Source: Burkholderia aenigmatica (lineage in GTDB: Bacteria > Pseudomonadota > Gammaproteobacteria > Burkholderiales > Burkholderiaceae). Taken from it: a stretch of DNA of 64,000 bases. The stretch spans positions 1 through 64,000 of the forward strand of contig NZ_CABVQC010000007.1 of the NCBI RefSeq assembly GCF_902499175.1. The letters run 5' to 3'. Both the position numbers and the translations under genes were made by a program. Shown one piece after another: positions 7,934 to 16,682 of this stretch (position 1 is its first letter; each line of letters opens with the position of its first letter). The notes under the pieces are model-generated. The model worked only from the letters and a program-made list of their open reading frames with translations. It was not told the DNA's origin and ran no database searches.

Positions 7934-8725
7934 ATGACACTTTCAACCATCGACGAAACCACGATCGACGAACGCAAGTTCGTCGTCGCGCTCGCGCGCG
8001 GGCTCGACCTGCTGCGTGCATTCCGGCCCGGCGAGACGATGCTCGGCAACCGCGACTTCGCGGAGCGTACGGGGTTGCCGAAGGCGACCGTGAACCGGCT
8101 CGCGTACACGCTGACCGTGCTTGGCTACCTCCGCTACGACGAGACGCTCGGAAAGTATGCGCTCGACGCCGGCGTGCTGTCCCTCGGCTACGCACTGCTG
8201 TCGGGCTCGGGGACGATCGACCTCGCGCGGCCGCACATGCAGGCGCTCGCGCGCGATATCGGCGCGGCCGTATCGCTCGGCTGTCGCGACGGGCTCGACA
8301 TGATCTATCTGGAGACGATCCGCAGCGAGACCGCGCTGACGCTTGGGCTTGCGCCCGGCTCGCGGCTGTCGATGCTGACGAGCTCGATGGGGCGCGCGTA
8401 CCTGGCCGTGCAACCGGAGGACGTGCGCCGCGCGCTCTATGCGGAACTGCATCGCGCGGCCGGCGGCGCGGCCGACGCCGATGCGCTCGTCGCCGCCGCG
8501 CAGCACGCGGTGGCCGAGTTCTCGGCAGGCGGTTGCTGTTATTCGTTCCGGGCGTGGCACATGGACGTCAACGCGGCGGCCGTACCGTTTCGCGAGCCGC
8601 GCGAGGGGCGCTGGCTGATCCTGAGCTGCAGTGGCCCCGCGTCGTCGATGGACGAGGACGTGTTCCGTACGCAGGTCGGGCCGAAGCTGAAGGCGCTCGC
8701 GCAGCGGCTCGGGCAGACGGCCTGA
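7934..8725 (+). CDS. IclR-family transcriptional regulator
   Basis: A 263-residue regulator. The winged helix-turn-helix covers about residues 15-75 (FVVALARGLDLLRAF, then FAERTGLPKATVNRLAYTL), followed by the IclR effector domain (GLDMIYLETIRSE; SSMGRAYLAV; the S-A-G-CCYSF region). It resembles the PcaR/PobR branch that controls aromatic catabolism. It is divergent from gcdH across the 50-bp repeat array, so gcdH is a plausible target. A 13-bp tandem duplication (8713-8738) repeats the stop codon region. Confidence 0.9.
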   Translation: MTLSTIDETTIDERKFVVALARGLDLLRAFRPGETMLGNRDFAERTGLPKATVNRLAYTLTVLGYLRYDETLGKYALDAGVLSLGYALLSGSGTIDLARPHMQALARDIGAAVSLGCRDGLDMIYLETIRSETALTLGLAPGSRLSMLTSSMGRAYLAVQPEDVRRALYAELHRAAGGAADADALVAAAQHAVAEFSAGGCCYSFRAWHMDVNAAAVPFREPREGRWLILSCSGPASSMDEDVFRTQVGPKLKALAQRLGQTA

Positions 8726-8738
8726 GCAGACGGCCTGA
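8713..8738. repeat. 13-bp tandem duplication across a stop codon
   Basis: The unit GCAGACGGCCTGA occurs at 8713-8725 and again at 8726-8738, so the IclR stop TGA is duplicated just downstream. It looks like a replication slippage product with no effect on the protein. Confidence 0.85.
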
Positions 8739-8886
8739 GCAAAGAGCGCGAGCGGTAGCGGTGCCGTCGCCGGCACCGGCACCGGCGACAACGCACGAGA
8801 GCGATACCGCCGCCTCCGCCGCCGGTTGTGCCACGGACGAACCGCGCGCATGATCGTTCGCCAGCTCACCGACGAAGAGGGTTGCC

Positions 8887-9297
8887 ATGTCTCACGCAGA
8901 ACTGATGGAAGGCGGATGCGCATGTGGCGCGATTCGATACCGGATCGCCCATGTTCCGACTGACGCCGGCTTTTGCCACTGCCGGCTCTGCCAGCGCACG
9001 ACCGGCGCAGCGGTCGTCGCGTCGGCATCGGTGCCGATCGACGCGTTCGAATACCTTCAAGGTGAGCCGACGGTCTATGCGTCGAGCGCGTGGGGTGAGC
9101 GGCGCTTCTGTGGCCGTTGCGGCGCACAGCTCGAATACCGGCAAATCGATGCACCCAAGACGGTCGAGATCAATTCCGCGACGCTCGACGAGCCATCACG
9201 GTTGCGTCCGGCCTGGCATGTCTGGTACGGGGATCGCTATCCGGGCATCGAGATCGACGACGATCTGCCCAAGTACGACGATGGCGGAAGAGCGTAA
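8887..9297 (+). CDS. GFA (CENP-V/glutathione-dependent formaldehyde-activating-like) family protein
   Basis: 136 residues of the Gfa-like fold. Zinc-binding cysteines are visible: GGCACGAIRYRI, then CHCRLCQRTTGA, and later FCGRCGAQLEYR. The family is named for glutathione-dependent formaldehyde-activating enzyme, but most bacterial members have no proven activity. Length is normal. It has no evident operon partner; 161 bp separate it from the IclR gene and the next gene is convergent. Confidence 0.88.
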   Translation: MSHAELMEGGCACGAIRYRIAHVPTDAGFCHCRLCQRTTGAAVVASASVPIDAFEYLQGEPTVYASSAWGERRFCGRCGAQLEYRQIDAPKTVEINSATLDEPSRLRPAWHVWYGDRYPGIEIDDDLPKYDDGGRA

Positions 9298-9470
9298 GCG
9301 GTAATCGCCGGCACCGCCGGCGCCGGAAGTGAAGGGCGCCCACGAAGCCGGTCTTTCAGCGAGGTCGGCAACAACCCGCCGGACATCGGACGGCCGGTCA
9401 CGCCAGACGACCCGATCCTCCCGACACATCACCCGCGCCCCACATCCGGCGTGCCGGCCACCTCATCCAC

Positions 9471-10274
9471 TCACGCCGTCACGACCTTCGCAAACACGGG
9501 CCCCTGCATGAACCGCACGTCGTGCTGGCGCAGCAGTTCGCACTGCGTTTCGTCGACGACGCCGTCGAAGATCAGCGGAATCCGCACGCGCTGCGCATAC
9601 GCGACGAGCGCCTTGACCATCCCGTCGCGCAACGCGATGCCCGCATCCATCTTGATGTAGTCGGGGCGCGCCATCTCCGATTCGACCGCGAGGATGCGGC
9701 CCGGGTCGGGCAGCTTGTCCGCGACCTTGAAGCCGTGATGCTGGTAGCTGCGTGTCAGGTAGCCGAGGAAGGTCTTGTGCGCGACCGCGACCGCCGGCAG
9801 CTCGATCACGATCCGCTCGCTCGGCAGCCCGAAGCGCTGCAGCACCGACGAGAAGTGCTTGCCGTGGTCGTACTTCACGCTCTTCAGCAGCCGCTCGTGC
9901 ACGCGCAGGAACAGCAGCCCGTGGCGCTGCGCGCCGAAGAAGTTGATCGAGTGCAACGTGCGCGACAGGCGGTCGATCGCGACGAGCGTCTGGTCGTCGA
10001 CGGCCGAGTCGACCGGATCGTGCGGCGCGCCCGTGACGACGGTGACGGCCTGGAAGCCGAGCTCGTCGCCGTAGCGCTCGATTGCGTCGGCGAACGACGT
10101 CGATTGCGGCGCACCCGGCATCGTCACGTCGTAGATCGGTTCGTAGGCGCTGCCGAGCGTGCGCTCGGGCAGGTTCGCGCTGGCGGTGCCGCCATCGGCG
10201 AGCGTGAGGTGATCCCGCAGATACGGCAGTTGCCCCGCACGGGCGACCAGCTCGGGAATGGTGGGCGGAATCAT
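9471..10274 (-). CDS. EAL-domain-like protein, probably without phosphodiesterase activity
   Basis: 267 residues with the overall pattern of a c-di-GMP EAL domain: YEPIYD where EAxxR is expected, IVIELPAV for the ExTE motif, YIKMD for K(I/L)D, and FMQGPVFAK for the terminal QGY/F. The metal-binding and DDFGTG-type residues are not recognisable (KLPDPGRI stands in the loop region), so hydrolysis of c-di-GMP is unlikely; it may bind the nucleotide or a protein partner. There is no GGDEF or sensor domain. Single gene, divergent from the homogentisate operon. Confidence 0.75.
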   Translation of the reverse strand: MIPPTIPELVARAGQLPYLRDHLTLADGGTASANLPERTLGSAYEPIYDVTMPGAPQSTSFADAIERYGDELGFQAVTVVTGAPHDPVDSAVDDQTLVAIDRLSRTLHSINFFGAQRHGLLFLRVHERLLKSVKYDHGKHFSSVLQRFGLPSERIVIELPAVAVAHKTFLGYLTRSYQHHGFKVADKLPDPGRILAVESEMARPDYIKMDAGIALRDGMVKALVAYAQRVRIPLIFDGVVDETQCELLRQHDVRFMQGPVFAKVVTA

Positions 10275-10638
10275 CGGCGTAAGAAGGAAAAACGGCGGCC
10301 GAACGGGCCGCCTCGTAGCTTGATATTAGCAGCGCCGGCCAAGCTCGGCTTGGCGTTTCGTTCATATGGTTATCCCGTCCTCGATGCTTCGCCTAGGGTT
10401 TACGTTGATTTCACTATTCGTAATTGGTTTTACTATTCGTAAATCCAGGATTTGTCGCCGATCAAGAAATGCGGCATGCGGGCGCCGCGAAACGGCGCCG
10501 TTCACGAATCAACAGGAAGCAAGGAGCGAGACGTGGCGGTTGACAGGAATTGCACGCGGGAGGGCGGCGCGGTGCGCCGGCAGGCGACGGACGGGATGAC
10601 GGGCGGGCTGGCGCGCGCCCGGCAGGGTTGAGGGGCGG
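10275..10638. promoter_or_regulatory. Intergenic region upstream of the homogentisate operon
   Basis: 364 bp between divergent genes, markedly A/T-richer around 10360-10460 than its surroundings. The core holds a direct repeat described separately. No small ORF or RNA is convincing. The operon promoter probably lies here; GAGG 5 bases upstream supports the start at 10639. Confidence 0.5.
10409..10444. promoter_or_regulatory. Candidate operator: 19-bp-spaced direct repeat ACTATTCGTAA
   Basis: The 11-mer ACTATTCGTAA occurs at 10413-10423 and 10432-10442, with extra matches on both sides (TTyACTATTCGTAAwT). The 19-bp period is close to two helical turns, as expected for a regulator binding one DNA face. 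It lies about 200 bp before the first gene of the mha/hmg-type operon. The binding protein is not known. Confidence 0.5.
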
Positions 10639-12300
10639 ATGGCGACCATGAGCATCGATTACCAGACGCTGAAGTTCGAATACCGCGCGCGTGCGCAGGA
10701 CACCGCCGTTCACCCGGTGATCGTCGTCGGCGCGGGCCCGGTGGGCCTCGCGGCCGCGATCGACCTCGCGCAGCAGGGCGTGCCCGTCGTGCTGCTCGAC
10801 GACGACGACACGCTGTCGACCGGCTCGCGCGCGATCTGCTTCGCGAAGCGCACGCTCGAGATCTTCGACCGGCTCGGCTGCGGCGAGCGCTTCGTCGACA
10901 AGGGCGTGAGCTGGCACGTCGGCAAGGTGTTCCTGCAGGACGAGCAGCTCTACGCGTTCGACCTGCTGCCCGAGGAAGGGCATGCGCGCCCCGCGTTCAT
11001 CAACCTGCAGCAGTACTACGTCGAAGGCTATCTGGCCGACCGCGCGTTCGAGCTGCCGAACATCGACATCCGCTGGAAGCACAAGGTGACGGGCATCGAC
11101 CAGTCGTCCGAGCACGCGGTGCTGACGATCGAAACGCCGGAAGGCGTCGCGACGCTGCGCGCACAGTACGTGATCGCGGCCGACGGCTCGCGCAGCCCGA
11201 TGCGCACGATGATGGGCCTCGAAAGCCACGGCCGCACGTTCAAGGACCGCTTCCTGATCGCCGACGTGAAGATGAAGGCGGAGTTTCCGACCGAGCGCTG
11301 GTTCTGGTTCGATCCGCCGTTCCACCCAAATCAGTCGGTGCTGCTGCATCGGCAGCCCGACAACGTGTGGCGCATCGACTTCCAGCTCGGCTGGGATGCC
11401 GACCCCGTCGCCGAGAAGCAGCCGGAGCGCGTGATCCCGCGTGTGCGCGCGCTGCTCGGGCCGGATGTCGAGTTCGAGCTCGAATGGGTGAGCGTCTATA
11501 CGTTCCGCTGCCAGCGGATGGAGTCGTTCCGTCACGGCCGCGTGCTGTTCGCGGGCGATTCCGCGCATGGCGTGTCGCCGTTCGGCGCGCGCGGTGCGAA
11601 CAGCGGCGTGCAGGATGCGGACAACCTCGCGTGGAAGCTGAAGCTCGTGCTCGACGGCCGCTCCGGCGACAGCCTGCTCGACACGTATGCGAGCGAGCGC
11701 GAGTTCGCGGCCGACGAGAACATCCGCAACTCGACGCGCTCGACCGACTTCATCACGCCGAAGAGCCCGGTGTCGCGGGTGTTCCGCGATGCGACGCTGA
11801 AGCTCGCGCGTGACTGCGAATTCGCGCGCAAGCTCGTGAACAGCGGCCGCCTGTCGGTGCCGGCGGTGCTGGCCGATTCGCCGCTGAACACGCCGGACCG
11901 CCACGGCGACGCCTTCGCGGGCGCGATGCGGCCGGGTGCCGCGGCAGCCGATGCGCCGGTGCGGACGCAGGGCGCGTCAGGCTGGTTGCTGCAGCATCTG
12001 GGCAGCGGCTTCACCGGCGTGCTGTTCGGGTTGCCGGGCGACGCGGCCGCGCTTGCGCAGGCGCTCGACGGCCTTGCGCTGCCGGTGCGGCCCGTGCTCG
12101 TCGTGCCGGCCGGGCACGCGCAGCCGGTCGCGGGTGTCGTCGTCGTGGAGGACGTCGACGGCTTCGCCGCGCAACGCTACGACGCGAAGCCCGGCACGTT
12201 CTACCTGCTGCGCCCCGACCAGCATGTCTGCGCCCGCACGCGCACGCTCGACCGTCAGGCGCTTGCCGACGCCCTGGCGCGCGCGACCTGTGCACGCTGA
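10639..12300 (+). CDS. FAD-dependent aromatic hydroxylase (3-hydroxyphenylacetate 6-hydroxylase MhaA-like)
   Basis: A 553-residue class A flavoprotein monooxygenase. It has the N-terminal FAD site VIVVGAGPVGLAAAIDLAQQ (near residue 28), the DG segment (YVIAADGSRSPMR), and the GDSAHGVSPFGARGANSG motif that binds the flavin ribityl and substrate. A C-terminal thioredoxin-like extension follows, as in MhpA/PheA-type hydroxylases. It heads an operon with a small DUF2783 gene, an aromatic acid importer, hmgA and fahA. This matches the MhaAB system of Pseudomonas putida U, which turns 3-hydroxyphenylacetate into homogentisate. Substrate is inferred from that order; resorcinol- or hydroxybenzoate-type substrates remain possible. 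Confidence 0.85.
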   Translation: MATMSIDYQTLKFEYRARAQDTAVHPVIVVGAGPVGLAAAIDLAQQGVPVVLLDDDDTLSTGSRAICFAKRTLEIFDRLGCGERFVDKGVSWHVGKVFLQDEQLYAFDLLPEEGHARPAFINLQQYYVEGYLADRAFELPNIDIRWKHKVTGIDQSSEHAVLTIETPEGVATLRAQYVIAADGSRSPMRTMMGLESHGRTFKDRFLIADVKMKAEFPTERWFWFDPPFHPNQSVLLHRQPDNVWRIDFQLGWDADPVAEKQPERVIPRVRALLGPDVEFELEWVSVYTFRCQRMESFRHGRVLFAGDSAHGVSPFGARGANSGVQDADNLAWKLKLVLDGRSGDSLLDTYASEREFAADENIRNSTRSTDFITPKSPVSRVFRDATLKLARDCEFARKLVNSGRLSVPAVLADSPLNTPDRHGDAFAGAMRPGAAAADAPVRTQGASGWLLQHLGSGFTGVLFGLPGDAAALAQALDGLALPVRPVLVVPAGHAQPVAGVVVVEDVDGFAAQRYDAKPGTFYLLRPDQHVCARTRTLDRQALADALARATCAR

Positions 12301-12328
12301 AAACGATAAAGACACTGGAGACTCCGTC

Positions 12329-12559
12329 ATGCCCTCACTCGACACCCGCCCGCGCCTGGCTGACCCGGACGCGTTCTATGAAGCGCTGATCGACATGCAT
12401 CGCGACCTGTCCGACGCCGACAGCCAGCTCGTCAACGCGAAGCTGATCCTGCTGCTCGCGAACCAGATCGGCGACACCGACGTGCTGCGCGAAGCGATGA
12501 CGCTCGCGCGGCAGGGCGTGACGCCGCCCGTGCATCCGGCTGCCGAGGTCGCGCAATGA
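12329..12559 (+). CDS. Small DUF2783 protein, probable hydroxylase partner (MhaB-like)
   Basis: 76 residues, mostly helical and acidic (ADPDAFYEALIDMHRDLSDA), with no signal or membrane segment. It matches the small DUF2783 proteins next to flavoprotein hydroxylases; in P. putida U the equivalent MhaB is the coupling protein needed for efficient hydroxylation. A GGAG ribosome site lies about 9 bases before the ATG. The stop overlaps the next start (ATGA), so translation is coupled to the transporter. Function rests on position. Confidence 0.75.
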   Translation: MPSLDTRPRLADPDAFYEALIDMHRDLSDADSQLVNAKLILLLANQIGDTDVLREAMTLARQGVTPPVHPAAEVAQ

Positions 12560-13917
12560 GTGCGGCGCCGGCTGACGCACGCGTGCTCGAAGTCGAGTGC
12601 GTGATCGACGATACCCATCGCCCGGGCTTCCACTGGATGTTGCTCGTGTTGTGCGGGCTGTGCCTCGTGATCGACGGTTTCGATGCGCAGGCGATGGGCT
12701 ACGTCGCGCCGAGCGTGATCGCCGAATGGGGCGTGCCGAAGCAGGCGCTTGGGCCCGTGTTCAGCGCGAGCCTGTTCGGGATGCTGCTCGGCGCGCTCGG
12801 GCTGTCGGTGCTGGCCGACCGGATCGGGCGGCGCCCGGTGCTGATCGGCTCGACGCTGTTCTTCGCGGTGACGATGCTCGCGACGCCGTTCGCGGGCTCG
12901 ATCCCGGTGCTGATGGCGCTGCGCTTCGTCACGGGCCTCGGCCTCGGCTGCATCATGCCGAATGCGATGGCGCTGGTCGGCGAGTTCAGCCCGGCTGCGC
13001 ATCGCGTGAAGCGGATGATGATCGTGTCGTGCGGTTTCACGCTCGGCGCGGCGCTCGGCGGCTTCATCAGCGCCGCGCTGATTCCGGCCCTCGGCTGGCG
13101 GTCGGTGTTCTTCGTCGGCGGCGCGGTGCCGCTCGTGCTGACGGTCGCGATGGTCGCGCGGCTGCCCGAGTCGCTGCAGTTCCTGGTGCTGAAAGGGCGC
13201 GTCGCGCAGGCGCGCGACTGGCTCACGCATTTCGCGCCGCAGGCCGGCATCGATGCGAATACGCGGCTCGTCGTGCGCGAGCGCGCCGCGACCGGCGCAC
13301 CGGTCGCCGAGCTGTTCAGCCATGGCCGCCTGCCGGTCACGCTGCTGCTGTGGGCGATCAGCTTCATGAACCTGATCGATCTGTACTTCCTGTCGAACTG
13401 GCTGCCGACCGTGATGCGCGACGCGGGCTATTCGCCCGGCACGGCGGTGATCGTCGGCACGGTGCTGCAGACGGGCGGCGTGATCGGCACGCTGTCGCTC
13501 GGCTGGTTCATCGAACGCCACGGCTTCGTGCGCGTGCTGTTCGCATGCTTCGCGTGCGCGGCCGTGTCGGTGGGGTTGATCGGCTCGGTCGCGCATGCGC
13601 TGCCGTGGCTGCTGGTGGTGGTGTTCGCGGGCGGGTTCTGCGTGGTCGGCGGGCAGCCGGCCGTCAACGCGCTCGCGGGCCAGTATTACCCGACGTCGCT
13701 GCGCTCGACGGGCATCGGCTGGAGCCTCGGCATCGGCCGGATCGGCTCGGTGCTCGGGCCGCTCGTCGGCGGACAACTGATTGCGCTCAACTGGTCGAAC
13801 GGTGCGCTGTTCCACGCGGCCGCGGTGCCCGTGCTGTGCTCGGCGCTGTTCGTCCTCGGGCTTGCCGGTGTGACGCGGCGCAACGGCGCGCAGGCGCCGA
13901 ACGCCGCGATGAATTGA
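12556..13917 (+). CDS. MFS aromatic acid:H+ symporter (AAHS family)
   Basis: 453 residues, 12 predicted membrane helices. The AAHS signature is visible: LCGLCLVIDGFDAQAMGYVAP in helix 1 (with the family DGxD motif), LADRIGRRPVLI in loop 2-3, RFVTGLGLGCIMPNAMALVGEF, and RVAQARDWL after helix 6. Such carriers import aromatic acids such as benzoate, 4-hydroxybenzoate or hydroxyphenylpropionate. Between the hydroxylase genes and hmgA it most likely imports the hydroxyphenylacetate-type substrate (MhaC-like). ATGA overlap upstream, 15 bp to hmgA. Confidence 0.9.
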   Translation: MSAAPADARVLEVECVIDDTHRPGFHWMLLVLCGLCLVIDGFDAQAMGYVAPSVIAEWGVPKQALGPVFSASLFGMLLGALGLSVLADRIGRRPVLIGSTLFFAVTMLATPFAGSIPVLMALRFVTGLGLGCIMPNAMALVGEFSPAAHRVKRMMIVSCGFTLGAALGGFISAALIPALGWRSVFFVGGAVPLVLTVAMVARLPESLQFLVLKGRVAQARDWLTHFAPQAGIDANTRLVVRERAATGAPVAELFSHGRLPVTLLLWAISFMNLIDLYFLSNWLPTVMRDAGYSPGTAVIVGTVLQTGGVIGTLSLGWFIERHGFVRVLFACFACAAVSVGLIGSVAHALPWLLVVVFAGGFCVVGGQPAVNALAGQYYPTSLRSTGIGWSLGIGRIGSVLGPLVGGQLIALNWSNGALFHAAAVPVLCSALFVLGLAGVTRRNGAQAPNAAMN

Positions 13918-13932
13918 GGGAGAAAGGAAACG

Positions 13933-15267
13933 ATGACGCTTGACCTGTCGAAACCGGCGACCGCCGGCTACCAGAGCGGTTTCGGGAACGAATTCGCGAC
14001 CGAGGCACTGCCCGGCGCGCTGCCGCACGGCCGCAACTCGCCGCAGCGCGCGCCGTACGGGCTGTATGCGGAGCAGCTGTCGGGCACGGCATTTACCGCG
14101 CCGCGGGGCCACAACCGCCGCTCGTGGCTGTACCGCATCCGTCCGGCGGCCGTGCACCGGCCGTTCGAGCCGTACGCTGGCCCGCAGCGGCTCGTGTCGG
14201 AATTCGGCGATTCGGCCGACGTGCCGCCGACACCGCCGAACCAGCTGCGCTGGGATCCGCTGCCGATGCCGGTCGATCCGACCGATTTCGTCGACGGTCT
14301 CGTGACGATGGCCGGCAACGGCTCGGCCGCCGCGATGAACGGTTGCGCGATTCATTTGTATGCCGCGAACCGCTCGATGCACGATCGCTTCTTCTACAGC
14401 GCGGACGGCGAACTGCTGATCGTGCCGCAGCAGGGGCGGCTCTTCATCGCGACCGAATTCGGCCGGCTCGACGTCGAGCCGTTCGAGATCGCGGTGATCC
14501 CGCGTGGCGTGCGTTTTTCCGTCGCGCTGCCGGACGGCGACGCGCGAGGCTACATCTGCGAAAACTTCGGCGCGCAACTGCGCCTGCCGGATCTCGGCCC
14601 GATCGGCTCGAACGGTCTCGCGAATCCGCGCGATTTCCTGACGCCGCAAGCCGCCTACGAAGACCGCGAAGGCGCGTTCGAGCTGATCGCGAAGCTGAAC
14701 GGCCGCCTGTGGCGCGCGGACATCGGCCATTCGCCGCTCGACGTCGTCGCATGGCACGGCAACTACGCGCCGTACAAGTACGACCTGCGCCTGTTCAACA
14801 CGATCGGCTCGATCAGCTACGACCATCCCGATCCGTCGATCTTCCTGGTGCTGCAGTCGCAGAGCGATACGCCGGGTGTCGACACGATCGACTTCGTGAT
14901 CTTCCCGCCGCGCTGGCTCGCAGCCGAGGATACGTTCCGCCCGCCCTGGTTCCACCGCAACGTCGCGAGCGAGTTCATGGGGCTCGTGCACGGCGCGTAC
15001 GACGCGAAGGCCGAAGGCTTCGTGCCGGGCGGCGCGAGCCTGCACAACTGCATGTCGGGCCACGGGCCCGACGCGGATACGTTCGAGAAGGCGTCCGCGA
15101 GCGACACGACGAAGCCGCACAAGGTCGACGCGACGATGGCGTTCATGTTCGAAACGCGCACGCTGATCCGGCCGACGCGCTACGCGCTCGACACCGCGCA
15201 GCTGCAGGCCGACTACTTCGAATGCTGGCAAGGCATCAAGAAACATTTCAATCCGGAGCAACGATGA
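13933..15267 (+). CDS. hmgA: Homogentisate 1,2-dioxygenase
   Basis: A 444-residue Fe(II) ring-cleavage enzyme converting homogentisate to maleylacetoacetate. The N-terminal signature [19 protein letters not shown] is typical. Iron ligands by spacing with known structures are H341 and E347 ([10 protein letters not shown]) and H377 ([10 protein letters not shown]); the spacings of 6 and 36 residues match the human enzyme (335/341/371). AGGAAA precedes the start by a few bases. It shares an ATGA overlap with fahA. Full length and intact, so the strain should not accumulate pyomelanin through loss of this gene. Confidence 0.97.
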   Translation: MTLDLSKPATAGYQSGFGNEFATEALPGALPHGRNSPQRAPYGLYAEQLSGTAFTAPRGHNRRSWLYRIRPAAVHRPFEPYAGPQRLVSEFGDSADVPPTPPNQLRWDPLPMPVDPTDFVDGLVTMAGNGSAAAMNGCAIHLYAANRSMHDRFFYSADGELLIVPQQGRLFIATEFGRLDVEPFEIAVIPRGVRFSVALPDGDARGYICENFGAQLRLPDLGPIGSNGLANPRDFLTPQAAYEDREGAFELIAKLNGRLWRADIGHSPLDVVAWHGNYAPYKYDLRLFNTIGSISYDHPDPSIFLVLQSQSDTPGVDTIDFVIFPPRWLAAEDTFRPPWFHRNVASEFMGLVHGAYDAKAEGFVPGGASLHNCMSGHGPDADTFEKASASDTTKPHKVDATMAFMFETRTLIRPTRYALDTAQLQADYFECWQGIKKHFNPEQR

Positions 15268-16568
15268 GCGATACCCAAGACTGGCGCGCGACGCTCGACC
15301 CGGCTCGCAAGAGCTGGGTCGAGACGGCGAACGATCCCGCCTGCGATTTCCCGATCCAGAACCTGCCGTTCGGGATCTTCAGCGATGCGAAGCAAGCGTC
15401 GCGCCGTGCAGGCGTGGCACTTGGCGACCAGATCGTCGATCTCGCGGCGCTCGCGCGCGCGGGCCTCGTGACGCTGCCGGCCGGCGCCGATGCGTTCGCC
15501 GCGCCGACACTCAACCCGTTCATCGCACTGGGCCGCGACGCATGGCGCAGCGTGCGCGTGCAGCTGTCTGATTTGTTTTCGCGCGACAATGCGCGGTTGC
15601 GCGACGATACGGCGCTGCGCGCGCAGGTGCTCGTCGCGCTGCGCGACGCGACGCTGCATCTGCCGGTCGACATTCCCGGCTATACCGACTTCTATTCGTC
15701 GAAGGAGCACGCGACCAACGTCGGCTCGATGTTCCGTGATCCGAAGAATGCATTGCTGCCGAACTGGTCGGAGATGCCGATCGGCTACAACGGCCGCGCG
15801 TCGTCGGTAGTCGTGAGCGGCACCTCGGTGCGGCGTCCGAACGGGCAACTGAAGCTGCCCGACCAGGAGCGTCCGGTGTTCGGTGCATGCCGCAAGCTCG
15901 ACATCGAACTCGAGACGGGCTTCATCGTCGGCCAGGGCAACGCGCTCGGCGAGCCGATCGCGTGCGAGGACGCGGAAGCGCATATCTTCGGGATGGTGCT
16001 GCTGAACGACTGGAGCGCGCGCGACATCCAGCAGTGGGAATACGTGCCGCTCGGCCCGTTCAACGCGAAGACGTTCGCGACGACGATCTCGCCGTGGATC
16101 GTCACGCTCGACGCGCTCGAACCGTTCCGCACCGCGCAGCCGGAGCAATCGCCGCAGCCGCTCGCGTACCTGCGGCACGCAGGCAGGCATGCGTTCGACA
16201 TCGCGCTCGAAGTGACGCTGCGCGAGGAAGGGGCGGCCGAAGCAACCTCGATCTGCCGCACGAACTTCAAGCACATGTACTGGACGATGGCGCAGCAGCT
16301 CGCGCATCACACGGTCGCGGGCTGCAACACGCGAGTGGGCGACCTGATGGGTTCGGGCACGATCAGCGGGCCGACGAAGGATTCGTTCGGCAGCCTGCTC
16401 GAACTGACGTGGAACGGCAAGGAGCCGGTCACGCTGAACGGTGGCGGCAGCCGCGCGTTCATCGAGGACGGCGACGAGCTCACGCTCGCCGGCTGGTGCC
16501 AGGGCGACGGCTATCGCGTCGGCTTCGGTACGTGTGTCGGCAAGATCCTGCCGGCGTTGAAGGCGTAA
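15264..16568 (+). CDS. fahA: Fumarylacetoacetase
   Basis: 434 residues. Hydrolyses fumarylacetoacetate to fumarate and acetoacetate, the last step of tyrosine/homogentisate breakdown. The metal and catalytic pair D142 and H149 ([15 protein letters not shown]) have the 7-residue spacing of mouse FAH D126/H133. Other landmarks are [27 protein letters not shown], and [10 protein letters not shown] near the C-terminus. It overlaps hmgA by 4 bp. No maleylacetoacetate isomerase gene is present in the operon, so it must be elsewhere or the step is glutathione-catalysed. Confidence 0.97.
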   Translation: MSDTQDWRATLDPARKSWVETANDPACDFPIQNLPFGIFSDAKQASRRAGVALGDQIVDLAALARAGLVTLPAGADAFAAPTLNPFIALGRDAWRSVRVQLSDLFSRDNARLRDDTALRAQVLVALRDATLHLPVDIPGYTDFYSSKEHATNVGSMFRDPKNALLPNWSEMPIGYNGRASSVVVSGTSVRRPNGQLKLPDQERPVFGACRKLDIELETGFIVGQGNALGEPIACEDAEAHIFGMVLLNDWSARDIQQWEYVPLGPFNAKTFATTISPWIVTLDALEPFRTAQPEQSPQPLAYLRHAGRHAFDIALEVTLREEGAAEATSICRTNFKHMYWTMAQQLAHHTVAGCNTRVGDLMGSGTISGPTKDSFGSLLELTWNGKEPVTLNGGGSRAFIEDGDELTLAGWCQGDGYRVGFGTCVGKILPALKA

Positions 16569-16597
16569 CGCGCAACGTGGCGCGAGCATGAGCAAGA

Positions 16598-16625
16598 CGG
16601 CCCGCATTGCACGGGCCGTCGTCGT
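16598..16625 (+). terminator. Intrinsic-type hairpin after fahA
   Basis: Stem ACGGCCCG at 16598-16605 pairs with CGGGCCGT at 16613-16620, loop of 7, followed by cgtcgtttcg, a weak T stretch. Positioned 30 bp after the fahA stop, so it probably ends the homogentisate operon. Confidence 0.6.
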
Positions 16626-16682
16626 TTCGAAGTCGGCGTATTCAGTGAAAGGGCGGAGCGCGGTGGCGTGCTCGCGCCGGCG

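Noticed and set aside
12376-15261. A 961-codon minus-strand frame opposite the MFS and hmgA genes
   Set aside because: Shadow of the plus-strand genes; arginine-rich with no recognisable fold or ribosome site.
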